NCBI GenBank assembly: GCA_947644545.1
Contig: CANRZW010000009.1
Span: 40,201-104,200, forward strand
Direction of reading: 5' to 3'
DNA from: an uncultured Lachnospiraceae bacterium
GTDB taxonomy: Bacteria; Bacillota; Clostridia; Lachnospirales; Lachnospiraceae
Length of the DNA stretch: 64,000 bases
Shown here: positions 34,540 to 42,772 of the stretch, piece by piece
Numbering within the stretch: the first letter of the stretch is position 1
Layout: the number at the start of each line of letters is the position of its first letter
Made by a program: the position numbers and the translations under genes
The notes under the pieces: model-generated
Database searches by the model: none
Seen by the model: only the letters and a program-made list of their open reading frames with translations
What the model was told of the DNA's origin: nothing

Positions 34540-35013
34540 ATGAAAAAGATAAAAGCATTAGTACTTGTTTCTCTCATGACGCTTTCCATTGCCATGCTGA
34601 CTGCCTGTGGTAGAAGGGATGACAACACAGCAGACAACGGCAACAACAGTACCTCTACAGAATCCGGCACAAACACGAATGCCAATGACACCAATACAGG
34701 CACGGGCAGCACAACAAACGGCACCTCGCAGGATGTCACTAACGGTACAAACGGCACCGGCAACACAACGACCGGCACCGGAAATAATGACAATGTCAAC
34801 GATGTGACAGCCGGGGACATGGATGACAATGACTCCCTGATGGACGACGTGGGTGACGCGGTCGACGATGCGGGCAATGCCGCTTCCGATCTTATTGACG
34901 ATGCCGCTGACGGCGTTGAGAACATGGTAGACGATGTCACTGATTCAGACACGGACAATACCAGTGCTGGCAGCACGACCAGCAGCACATCCACCGGCAC
35001 ATCCAAACGATAA
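34540..35013 (+). CDS. Acidic, Asn/Thr-rich lipoprotein
   Basis: A 157-residue protein with a signal peptide (KKIKALVLVSLMTLSIAM) ending in the lipobox LTAC, so it should be lipidated at that cysteine. The mature part is low complexity: an Asn/Thr/Gly-rich linker and then an acidic segment with repeats like DDVGDAVDDAGNAASD. It is probably extended and surface exposed; function unknown. GGAGG five bases before the ATG at 34540 decides the start over the earlier ATG at 34528. The large minus-strand frame over it (34428-35075) is a compositional shadow. Confidence 0.8.
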   Translation: MKKIKALVLVSLMTLSIAMLTACGRRDDNTADNGNNSTSTESGTNTNANDTNTGTGSTTNGTSQDVTNGTNGTGNTTTGTGNNDNVNDVTAGDMDDNDSLMDDVGDAVDDAGNAASDLIDDAADGVENMVDDVTDSDTDNTSAGSTTSSTSTGTSKR

Positions 35014-35033
35014 CCGGCGCTAGAAAAACGTAA

Positions 35034-35079
35034 GCAGATGCATGGCAACCTTCTTTTCAACCGGTTCTCATGCATCTGC
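35034..35079. terminator. Bidirectional terminator between lipoprotein gene and fbp
   Basis: GCAGATGCATG (35034-35044) pairs with CATGCATCTGC (35069-35079). On the minus strand it is followed by TTACGTTTTTC, fitting the end of fbp; on the plus strand by a T-rich run. It serves two convergent genes. Confidence 0.78.
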
Positions 35080-35089
35080 CTTCTATTTG

Positions 35090-37045
35090 CTACCGCTCAA
35101 TGATCGTACCGTCCCTGTAAGCCTGCAAAAGTTCTTCTAACTGATGGATCGTCTCCCGCAGCTCCGCCCCGATATCGGTATTGGAAATCTTCTGCCGCAG
35201 CGTAGTCGTTTCCAGTATAACAGAATCGGAAAAAATATCCGACTCATGCAGGATCGCAGATTCCGTGGACTCGAAAGGCTCATGGGCGACCAGACGCATT
35301 CCATAAGAGTTGACTACCAGCGTATAACCGGCAATCCCCGTCTTGTCCTGGTAAGCCTTGGAAAAGCCGCCATCGATGATCAGCAGTTTTCCGCCGCATT
35401 TGATCGGTGATTCCCCCTTCTTTCGCTCCACCGGCACATGCCCGTTCACGATATGAGAATGTTCCACATCCAGTCCAAATTCTCTCAGGATCTTCTCGAT
35501 GACCTCTTCCTTGTCCAATAATCTGTAGTAGCTGTTCTTCGTCTCCTTCTGGATCTCCTTATCCTCCGTAAAATACCGTTCAAAGGTTGCCATCTTGTCC
35601 TTGCCGTAAACCGGAGAGTTCGGACCGGACCAGATATACCACATGATATCCTGCCCTTTCAGTTTATCCCGCAGATTGTTGGAATAGTATCCTTTCCTGG
35701 CATAATGCTCCAATACGTCATAAAGCTCCTTACCGCTGTACTCTTCCCCATACACTTCCACTTTCTTGAAATTCCCTTCCTCATCCATGGGTACACAGCC
35801 ATGATAGAGCAGATTGGAATTGTATACCTTATACAGTCCTCCCTTGGAAAAAAGAAATCTCACATGTTTCTGCAGCTTCTCGCACTTTACGAATCCATGC
35901 CTGATCCGCTCCATGACCTGTTCCTCCTCCGGTGTCAGTTCATACGGCTTATCCCTGTCAACCGTCGGGAAATCAACATCCTTCATCGGATAGGCAGTTC
36001 CGTCAATGGTGATCGTCTTCTTCTCATAATCGATATGTTCAAACAGGAGCCTGTCCTGCATACCGAATTCCGGCCTGCGCATGACAATCTGTCCCTCCAG
36101 TTTAAACTGGATGATGGCGATCGCCTTATGCATCTTCATATCGAGACTTAAATCCTTGGTATCATACTCCGTATTATATCTGATCGCAAAGGCTTCGCAA
36201 TCCGTATGTTTGTATGTCTCCAGAGCAAACGTGGCTAACGGGATCAGATTAATGCCATACCCCTCCTCCAGCGTATCCAGATTACCATATCTGGCCGCCA
36301 CCCGGATCACATTGGCGATGCAGGCAAGATGGCCGCTGGCGGCCCCCATCCATACAATATCATGATTGCCCCACTGAACGTCCACCGAGTGATAGTTACA
36401 CAACGTATCCATAATCACATGCGGTCCCGGCCCTCTGTCGAAAATATCTCCCACGATATGCAGATGATCTATGACAAGCTGCTGAATCAGGTTGCTCAAC
36501 GCTACGATAAACTCCTGTGCCCTGCCGATCCGAATGATCGTATGTATGATCTCGTTATAGTATGCTTCCTTATCCTGAATCTCTGCCTTTTCCGTGATCA
36601 GTTCCTCTATGATATAGGAGAAATCCTTCGGCAGCGCCTTGCGCACCTTAGACCTCGTATATTTGGAGGAAACGCGTTTCGTGATCTGTACCAGTCTGTG
36701 CAGGGTGATCTTATACCAGTCCTCAATGGAGCTTTCGTCCTCTTCCCGTAGTACAATATCCAGCTTTTCCCGCGGATAATAGATCAGGGTCGCCAGACTT
36801 TTCTTGTCCTTGATGCTCAGGGTATTACCGAACTCCTCGTCGATCTTTCTCCTCACGGATCCGGATCCGTTCTTGAGAATGTGGTTGAACTGTTCATATT
36901 CCCCATGGATATCTGTCATGAAGTGTTCGGTCCCCTTCGGCAGATTCAAAATAGACTGCAGATTGATGATCTCCGTCGATGCTGCCGCGATCGTCGGATA
37001 TTGTCTGGAAAGACTCTTTAAGTATTTCAATTCTAAATCGTCCAT
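35090..37045 (-). CDS. fbp: Class III fructose-1,6-bisphosphatase
   Basis: A 651-residue enzyme of gluconeogenesis that removes the 1-phosphate of fructose 1,6-bisphosphate. The calcineurin-like metal-binding motifs are visible: TDIHGEYEQFNHIL (about residue 45), GDIFDRGPGPH (about 200), WGNHDIVWMGAASGH (about 225), and a late NGHVPV histidine. This large, Mn-dependent class is found mainly in Firmicutes. AGGGAGGAACA precedes the ATG. It is monocistronic. Confidence 0.97.
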   Translation of the reverse strand: MDDLELKYLKSLSRQYPTIAAASTEIINLQSILNLPKGTEHFMTDIHGEYEQFNHILKNGSGSVRRKIDEEFGNTLSIKDKKSLATLIYYPREKLDIVLREEDESSIEDWYKITLHRLVQITKRVSSKYTRSKVRKALPKDFSYIIEELITEKAEIQDKEAYYNEIIHTIIRIGRAQEFIVALSNLIQQLVIDHLHIVGDIFDRGPGPHVIMDTLCNYHSVDVQWGNHDIVWMGAASGHLACIANVIRVAARYGNLDTLEEGYGINLIPLATFALETYKHTDCEAFAIRYNTEYDTKDLSLDMKMHKAIAIIQFKLEGQIVMRRPEFGMQDRLLFEHIDYEKKTITIDGTAYPMKDVDFPTVDRDKPYELTPEEEQVMERIRHGFVKCEKLQKHVRFLFSKGGLYKVYNSNLLYHGCVPMDEEGNFKKVEVYGEEYSGKELYDVLEHYARKGYYSNNLRDKLKGQDIMWYIWSGPNSPVYGKDKMATFERYFTEDKEIQKETKNSYYRLLDKEEVIEKILREFGLDVEHSHIVNGHVPVERKKGESPIKCGGKLLIIDGGFSKAYQDKTGIAGYTLVVNSYGMRLVAHEPFESTESAILHESDIFSDSVILETTTLRQKISNTDIGAELRETIHQLEELLQAYRDGTIIER

Positions 37046-37101
37046 TGTTCCTCCCTTTCAACGCATAAACTATACCCTTATGGCAGAGTTTTATCACAAA
37101 A

Positions 37102-37869
37102 TCAGCCAATGACAGCACTCATATCATACATACCTGCCGGTTTCCCTGCCAGGAACTTGGCTGCCTGCACGGCGCCCTTGCCAAATACAGCCTTAGAATA
37201 AGCCCTGTGTGAGAAGGTGATCACCTCATCCGCCCCCGCAAAGATCACATCATGATCTCCTACGATCGTACCGCCTCTGACTGCACTGATCCCGATCTCT
37301 TTCTTCGCCCGCTGCTCTCTCACCTGACTTCTGTCGTACACGTATTGATAAGCCCCTTCCAGCTCCTCGTTGATGGAGTCCGCAAGCGCCAGAGCCGTTC
37401 CGCTGGGCGCATCTTTCTTCAGATTATGATGCTTCTCCACGATCTCGATATCAAACCCTGCACCGGCAAGAACACTGGCCGCTTCCTTTAACATCTTAAG
37501 AAGCAGATTGATCCCCATTGACATATTCGCTGATTTCAGAATCGCCACCTTCTTCGAGGCCGCTTCCACGGCCGCAAGCTGTTCTTCCGATAGTCCCGTC
37601 GTGCACAACACGCAGGGCACCGTTCTCTCGACACAGTAGGCAAGCAGCGCATCCACAGCCGGTGCGGCACTGAAATCGATCACCACATCCGCCTCCACAT
37701 CGCACATGCCGATCTCCCGGAACACCGGATACGGATTAGCCGGCCCCTCACAGGCGTCTATTCCTGCCACGATCTCTATCTCTTCATCCGCCGCGATCAA
37801 TCCCGAGATTGTCTGTCCCATCTTACCGTTGCAGCCGTGCATGACCGCTCTTACTTTCTTTCCCATCAT
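37102..37869 (-). CDS. dapB: 4-hydroxy-tetrahydrodipicolinate reductase
   Basis: A 255-residue NAD(P)H enzyme of the lysine/diaminopimelate pathway. The nucleotide loop is HGCNGKMGQ near the N-terminus; the catalytic motif EKHHNLKKDAPSGTA (about residues 130-145) holds the histidine pair and lysine. It follows dapA by about 150 bases, with a hairpin and a phased AT-rich repeat between that may be its own promoter. AGGAGG precedes the start. Confidence 0.96.
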   Translation of the reverse strand: MMGKKVRAVMHGCNGKMGQTISGLIAADEEIEIVAGIDACEGPANPYPVFREIGMCDVEADVVIDFSAAPAVDALLAYCVERTVPCVLCTTGLSEEQLAAVEAASKKVAILKSANMSMGINLLLKMLKEAASVLAGAGFDIEIVEKHHNLKKDAPSGTALALADSINEELEGAYQYVYDRSQVREQRAKKEIGISAVRGGTIVGDHDVIFAGADEVITFSHRAYSKAVFGKGAVQAAKFLAGKPAGMYDMSAVIG

Positions 37870-37922
37870 TCCCTTTTCCTCCTGCTCTCAGCCTTCGTTG
37901 AACAAATCGGCCTTCGTTATCC

Positions 37923-37972
37923 TATATTTTCTTATATTATCTTATATTTTCTTATATTTTCATATATTATCT
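37923..37972. repeat. 10-bp phased AT-rich tandem repeat upstream of dapB
   Basis: Five copies of a unit like TATATTTTCT follow one another at exactly 10-base spacing. A-tracts in helical phase bend DNA. The array lies 54 bases before the dapB ATG and after the dapA hairpin, where it could act as an upstream promoter element or contain -10 elements. Confidence 0.7.
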
Positions 37973-37980
37973 TATAAAGA

Positions 37981-38008
37981 GGAGTGTCTGCCTTAGTGCA
38001 GACACTCC
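37981..38008 (-). terminator. Hairpin after dapA
   Basis: GGAGTGTCTGC and GCAGACACTCC pair perfectly around six bases. On the minus strand TCTTTATAAG follows; the T run is short, so termination may be partial. Confidence 0.6.
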
Positions 38009-38020
38009 ATATACTTTCCT

Positions 38021-38905
38021 TTATAAAATACCATAATCCTGCATCGCTGTTCTCAGCACTTCCAGATTCTCGGGTTCCATCTCCGATAACGGCATATGAG
38101 TCGGTCCCACTTCCCTGCCCATCAGATTAAGCGCTGCCTTGACCGGAATCGGGTTAACCTCGCTAAACAGGGCATCACACAATGCAATCGCCCGCAGCTG
38201 CTCCTTCATGCTGCCTTCCACATCCCCGTCAAAAAACTTCTGGCAGATATTATGTACCTGCGCCGGCGCCACATTGGACAGCACGGAGATGACTCCCTTA
38301 CCTCCAAGAGACAGAAGCGGCACGATCTGATCGTCATTGCCGGAATAAAGATCCAGCTTATTGCCCGCCAGTGCCATCAGATGCACCACCTGCCCGATAT
38401 TGCCGCTGGCTTCCTTGATTCCCACGATATTGCTGACTTCCGAACACAATCTCACGACGGTCTTAGGCTGGAGATTACATCCGGTCCTGCTCGGTACATT
38501 GTATAAGATAATCGGCAGTTCCACAGAATCCGCAATCCTCTTGAAATGTTCAAACAATCCCTTCTGTGTTGCCTTATTATAGTAAGGTGTCACAAGAAGC
38601 AGTCCGTCCGCACCGTATTTCTCCGCCTCGGTTGACAAATAAACCGCTGTCTTGGTGCAGTTAGAACCGGTTCCTGCCACTACGGGCACTCTGCCGTGCA
38701 CCTTCTCCACACAGAATCTGATCAGATCCAGATGTTCCTCATGCGTCAATGTGGATGCCTCTCCTGTCGTCCCACAGACGATGATGGCATCCGTGCCGCC
38801 TGCGATCTGTTCCTCCACAAGCTGTTCAAACTTCTCATAATTGATTTCGCCGTCCTCATGAAATGGTGTTACGATCGCTACACCCGCTCCTTTAAAAATA
38901 GCCAT
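38021..38905 (-). CDS. dapA: 4-hydroxy-tetrahydrodipicolinate synthase
   Basis: A 294-residue TIM-barrel aldolase condensing pyruvate and aspartate semialdehyde, the first committed step to lysine and diaminopimelate. Motifs are GTTGEASTL (about 44), the tyrosine in IILYNVPSRTG (about 133), and the Schiff-base lysine in VGIKEASGN (about 162). The ATG at 38905 fits the family start MAIFKGAGVAIVTPF; the longer frame runs through the riboswitch terminator. A lysine riboswitch precedes it. Confidence 0.97.
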   Translation of the reverse strand: MAIFKGAGVAIVTPFHEDGEINYEKFEQLVEEQIAGGTDAIIVCGTTGEASTLTHEEHLDLIRFCVEKVHGRVPVVAGTGSNCTKTAVYLSTEAEKYGADGLLLVTPYYNKATQKGLFEHFKRIADSVELPIILYNVPSRTGCNLQPKTVVRLCSEVSNIVGIKEASGNIGQVVHLMALAGNKLDLYSGNDDQIVPLLSLGGKGVISVLSNVAPAQVHNICQKFFDGDVEGSMKEQLRAIALCDALFSEVNPIPVKAALNLMGREVGPTHMPLSEMEPENLEVLRTAMQDYGIL

Positions 38906-38943
38906 ACATACCCTGCCTTTCCGCTCTGCAATAAGCCCTTTGG

Positions 38944-39161
38944 TTCTGAAAGAAAAGAAAGCTGACCACACAAGGGTCAGCTTCAACTCTCACCTGCCTG
39001 ATAGCGCCCCATCGATCCGATGACAGTCATACAGTTCTTCACTGTATGCCCAAGGTAAAAATTCACAGGTAACTTTCCCTTTCGGCGCTTTCCCCTTTCA
39101 GAGTCCTTCTCCCGTGCCTGTCACATCCAAAATCTTACTGATGAAAAGCGCAACCTCTATC
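38944..39161 (-). ncRNA. Lysine riboswitch (L-box) with terminator, dapA leader
   Basis: On the minus strand the aptamer opens with GATAGAGGTTGCGC (39161) and closes with GCGCTATC (39000), pairing as P1. Between lie CTCTGAAAGGGGAAAGCGCCGAAAGG-type core blocks (39106 to about 39075), the hairpin GCATACAGTGAAGAACTGTATG and ACTGTCATCGG, all in the L-box order. The expression platform is a terminator: AAGCTGACC (38959-38967) pairs with GGTCAGCTT (38975-38983), followed on this strand by a T-rich run. Lysine binding should stop transcription before dapA. Confidence 0.93.
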
Positions 39162-39185
39162 AATTCCATCTTTATAATTGTGATT

Positions 39186-39214
39186 ATCTTAGCACCGCAC
39201 CATAAATCTGTCAA
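39186..39214 (-). promoter_or_regulatory. Promoter of the dapA lysine riboswitch
   Basis: On the minus strand TTGACA, 17 bases and TAAGAT: a strong sigma-A promoter placed about 20 bases before the aptamer. Confidence 0.85.
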
Positions 39215-39222
39215 TAGTGCGT

Positions 39223-39723
39223 TTATTCCCATATCTTAAACTGCATGGTCTCAACTTTAGTGACTTCGTCAGCCAGCACGCAAACCTCATCATTCAAAGT
39301 AATGCCTGTCATAATGATATCCATCTCCTCCGGCTTCGCCGAGAGCAGGGATTTCAATTCATCTACCGTGATGATCTTCTTATCAATCAATCCCAGCACT
39401 TCATCCAGGATCAAAAGGGAACATTCCCCGGTATATAATACTTTCTTCGCAAAATTGAGTCCGTTACGGATGTTCTGCCACTCCTCCGTCTTACGTTCCT
39501 CGGAAAGATCCACATAGTCTTCGTTGGATTTCTCGAAACGGAATATCTTGATCTCCGGCTCCAGTCTCTTCACAAACTCCGAATCGGTCAACCCCCGTCC
39601 TTTCAAAAACTGGATGATCACTACATACTCTCCCCGGCACGCCGTCTGTACTGCCCGGCCAAGCGCCGCCGGAGATTTCCCATGACCTTCTCCACTGTAG
39701 ATCTGAATCATGCCTTTTCTCAT
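39223..39723 (-). CDS. cobO: Cob(I)yrinic acid a,c-diamide adenosyltransferase
   Basis: A 166-residue P-loop protein. The modified P-loop is GEGHGKSPAALGRAVQ (about 10-25), IIQFLKGRG follows and LLILDEVLGLIDKK is the Walker B-like segment, all typical of the CobA/CobO/BtuR family. It adenosylates corrinoids to coenzyme B12 using ATP. AAGGAG precedes the ATG. It lies just upstream of the dapA promoter but has no evident tie to lysine synthesis; cobalamin genes are otherwise absent here. Confidence 0.9.
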   Translation of the reverse strand: MRKGMIQIYSGEGHGKSPAALGRAVQTACRGEYVVIIQFLKGRGLTDSEFVKRLEPEIKIFRFEKSNEDYVDLSEERKTEEWQNIRNGLNFAKKVLYTGECSLLILDEVLGLIDKKIITVDELKSLLSAKPEEMDIIMTGITLNDEVCVLADEVTKVETMQFKIWE

Positions 39724-39898
39724 ATTGAACTCCTTATAGTCATTACTGCCTGCGAAGCTGTCTGCAGTAACACTCGATTCCCCTGTCTTATGTCGTACAA
39801 TCTCACATTTTTATTTATTTATCATAGCACAATCCATCCATCCATGCAACTTATTGTTTATTTTTACTCATTACAGAGCCTTATCAGGGGCGGTCCGT

Positions 39899-40531
39899 CT
39901 ATTCCTCCTCGACCATCTCGAGCTTGCTGACCGAAACCTCATACGCCACTCTTCGCTCAAGCTTATCCTCCGATAATTTTTTCATATATTCTCTGCTCTG
40001 GATCCTTCCCCAGATCGCGCAGCGGCTTCCAACTTCAAAGTTACTTGCAAACCTTGCATTTCTTCCCCAGCAAATGCATGGTATGTAATCCGATTTACCA
40101 TAGGGCCTGTTCACTGCCAGCAGCAGATCCGCTATTTCACGCCCCAGCGGAGTCTTGCGGTAGATAGGCGCCTTACAGATATAACCGTCCAGAAAGATCT
40201 GATTTGTCTTTGCATTTTCACTGATCTCTTCTACAAATTCGATCTCTCTTGCAAACACCGACAATACCAGCCTGTTCTTTCTCTCTTCATGTCTGTTATA
40301 GGAGCGGAACTGCCCGGCAATGCAGATCTTCATTCCCTTGTAGTCGTCCGTAACGTCCAAGAGACGCTCCGAAACCATCACCGGAATGATATCCGTAGAA
40401 TCACTGAGACGATCCACACTGATATCTACCATATAGAATCCCTCTCCAAAAATCTCGTGGCTGAAAGTAAAATCGCTTACGATCTCCCCCATAATGGCCA
40501 CCTGGTTGTTTTCAATAACCTTATCTGTCAT
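39899..40531 (-). CDS. Single-stranded-DNA-binding-like protein with two OB-fold halves
   Basis: A 210-residue protein. Two SSB-like OB segments can be seen: residues about 8-95 (NNQVAIMGEIVSDF, IPVMVSERL, KGMKICIAGQFRSYNRHE) and about 105-205 (NQIFLDGYICKAPIYRKTPLGREIADLLLAVNR by span, YIPCICWGRNARFASNFEVGSRCAIWG). The second half carries the typical SSB pattern. It lacks the acidic SSB tail tip, so it is probably an accessory and not the main SSB. GAAGGGAG precedes the ATG. Confidence 0.82.
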   Translation of the reverse strand: MTDKVIENNQVAIMGEIVSDFTFSHEIFGEGFYMVDISVDRLSDSTDIIPVMVSERLLDVTDDYKGMKICIAGQFRSYNRHEERKNRLVLSVFAREIEFVEEISENAKTNQIFLDGYICKAPIYRKTPLGREIADLLLAVNRPYGKSDYIPCICWGRNARFASNFEVGSRCAIWGRIQSREYMKKLSEDKLERRVAYEVSVSKLEMVEEE

Positions 40532-40868
40532 GTTTTTCTCCCTTCTGCTTGTGGATTACTGGAATTAATGATTCCGTTTTGTATTGTATTATCAATATAT
40601 AGGAAATGCGACGAAATTAGAACTGTCAGGCATCGCAGAAAATCTTATCATTCTGCGGCAATATCCTAAATACGGCAAAGAACCCCGTGTTTTTCTTCCA
40701 TGCTTACCTCTGCGTGGATATTACCGGCTATGCCTGCAATATCCCTGAATATCCCTGAATGCGTAATGGAAGTTTACTTCCAAACTTGCAAGATACAAAA
40801 GCAAGTGATATAATGAGCAGGCTTTAAAGAAATACAGGTAAGTTTTAATGAGAAAGGCACGGTAGAAC
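40532..40868. other. Intergenic region before typA
   Basis: The 337-base gap between the divergent SSB-like gene and typA holds the typA promoter (40786-40814) and a two-copy direct repeat AATATCCCTG near 40738-40757. No gene is seen. Confidence 0.6.
40786..40814 (+). promoter_or_regulatory. typA promoter
   Basis: TTGCAA, exactly 17 bases, TATAAT: a strong sigma-A promoter about 55 bases before the ATG. Confidence 0.82.
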
Positions 40869-42710
40869 ATGAAGCAGACCAGAGAAGATGTAAGAAATAT
40901 AGCTATCATCGCCCACGTCGACCACGGTAAGACAACGCTGGTGGACGAGCTGTTAAAGCAGAGCGGCGTTTTCAGAGAGAACCAGGAAGTGGCGGAACGT
41001 GTCATGGATTCCAATGATATCGAGAAGGAGCGGGGCATCACGATCCTGTCCAAAAACACGGCCGTAATGTACAAAGACGTTAAGATCAACATTATCGACA
41101 CCCCCGGCCACGCGGATTTCGGAGGGGAAGTAGAGCGGGTACTCAAAATGGTAAACGGCGTGATCCTCGTGGTGGACGCCTTCGAGGGCCCCATGCCGCA
41201 GACGAAATTCGTTCTGAAAAAGGCGCTGGAACTGAATCTCTCCGTTATCGTATGCATCAATAAATGCGACCGTCCCGAAGCCAGGCCGATCCAGGTAGTC
41301 GATGAAGTGCTGGAACTGTTCATGGATCTGGATGCCAACGACGAACAGCTCGACTGTCCTTTCGTCTATGCATCCGCCAAAACCGGAACTGCCAGCACCG
41401 AGCTGACGGTAAAGGGCCGCGATATGACACCGCTCTTCGACACGATCTTAGAACATATTCCGGCGCCGGAGGGAGATCCGGAAGCGGGCACACAGGTACT
41501 GGTGAGCACGATCGACTATAACGAATATGTCGGGCGGATCGGTGTCGGCAAGGTAGATAACGGGACCGTGCGGGTCAATCAGGAAGTGGTCATCGTCAAC
41601 CACCATGACCCCGATAAGATGCAGAAAGTGAAGATCAGCAAGCTGTACGAGTATGACGGCTTAAACAAAATAGAAGTAAAGGAAGCCGGCGTCGGTTCCA
41701 TCGTGGCCATCTCCGGCATCTCCGACCTCCGTATCGGTGATACGCTGTGCTCACCCGAGGATCCGCGCCCTATTCCGTTCCAGAAGATCTCCGAGCCGAC
41801 AATCGCCATGCACTTTATCGTCAACGATTCCCCTCTCGCGGGTCAGGAAGGCAAGTATGTCACCAGCCGTCATATCAGAGACCGGCTGTTCCGTGAATTG
41901 AATACCGATGTTTCCCTGCGTGTGGAAGAGACCGACACAACGGAAACCTTCAAGGTGTCCGGCCGCGGCGAACTTCATCTCTCCGTCCTGATCGAGAATA
42001 TGCGCCGTGAAGGGTACGAGTTTGCAGTCAGCAAGGCAGAGGTACTGTATAAGACAGACGAAAACGGCAAGAAGCTAGAGCCTATGGAATTATGTTATAT
42101 CGACGTCCCGGAAGAGTTCTCCGGAACGGTCATCGAGAAACTGAGCCAGCGCAAAGGGGAACTGCTGAATATGGGAATGTCCTCCGGCAGCTACAGCCGC
42201 CTGGAATTCTCCATCCCTTCCCGCGGCTTGATCGGCTACCGCGGAGAATTCATGACCGATACCAAGGGCAACGGCATCATGAATACGATCTTCGACGGCT
42301 ATGGCCCTTATAAAGGGGATATCCAGTATCGCAAACAGGGCTCCCTGATCGCCTTTGAAGCCGGCGAAGCCATCACCTACGGGCTTTTCAATGCACAGGA
42401 ACGCGGTACCCTGTTCATCGGCCCCGGCACGAAAGTGTACTCCGGTATGGTCGTGGGACAGAACGGACGCGGAGAGGACATCGAGCTGAATGTCTGCAAG
42501 AAGAAGCAGTTGACCAACACACGCTCTTCCAGCGCAGACGAGGCGCTTCGCCTCACACCGCCCAGAATCCTGAGCCTTGAACAGGCGCTCGAGTTCATTG
42601 ATACCGATGAACTGCTGGAAGTGACTCCGAAGACGATCCGCATCCGCAAGAAGATCCTGGATCCTACTTTAAGAAAAAGGGCAGCCATCTCAGCTGCCGC
42701 AAAAAAATAG
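40869..42710 (+). CDS. typA: Ribosome-binding GTPase TypA/BipA
   Basis: A 613-residue translational GTPase. G1 is AHVDHGKTTLVDEL (about residue 16), G2/switch I includes EKERGITILSKNT, G3 is DTPGHADFGGEVE, and G4 is NKCDRP. EF-G-like domains III and V and the BipA-specific C-terminal domain (RGLIGYRGEFMTD, NTRSSSADEALRL) follow. It binds the ribosome and helps assembly and stress adaptation. It is monocistronic with its own promoter and terminator. Confidence 0.98.
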   Translation: MKQTREDVRNIAIIAHVDHGKTTLVDELLKQSGVFRENQEVAERVMDSNDIEKERGITILSKNTAVMYKDVKINIIDTPGHADFGGEVERVLKMVNGVILVVDAFEGPMPQTKFVLKKALELNLSVIVCINKCDRPEARPIQVVDEVLELFMDLDANDEQLDCPFVYASAKTGTASTELTVKGRDMTPLFDTILEHIPAPEGDPEAGTQVLVSTIDYNEYVGRIGVGKVDNGTVRVNQEVVIVNHHDPDKMQKVKISKLYEYDGLNKIEVKEAGVGSIVAISGISDLRIGDTLCSPEDPRPIPFQKISEPTIAMHFIVNDSPLAGQEGKYVTSRHIRDRLFRELNTDVSLRVEETDTTETFKVSGRGELHLSVLIENMRREGYEFAVSKAEVLYKTDENGKKLEPMELCYIDVPEEFSGTVIEKLSQRKGELLNMGMSSGSYSRLEFSIPSRGLIGYRGEFMTDTKGNGIMNTIFDGYGPYKGDIQYRKQGSLIAFEAGEAITYGLFNAQERGTLFIGPGTKVYSGMVVGQNGRGEDIELNVCKKKQLTNTRSSSADEALRLTPPRILSLEQALEFIDTDELLEVTPKTIRIRKKILDPTLRKRAAISAAAKK

Positions 42711-42727
42711 AAACTTCCCTACCCTGT

Positions 42728-42768
42728 AAGGATCCCCGTTACCGCAAGCACAACGGGGATCCTTTTTC
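42728..42768 (+). terminator. Terminator after typA
   Basis: AAGGATCCCCGTT (42728-42740) pairs with AACGGGGATCCTT (42752-42764), followed by T residues. It separates typA from the convergent mgtE. Confidence 0.92.
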
Positions 42769-42772
42769 CTGA

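Noticed and set aside
34428..35075. Minus-strand open frame of 215 codons over the lipoprotein gene
   Set aside because: Its Ser/Val/Pro-rich product mirrors the low-complexity Asn/Thr/Asp codons of the real gene, which has a signal peptide, lipobox and GGAGG.
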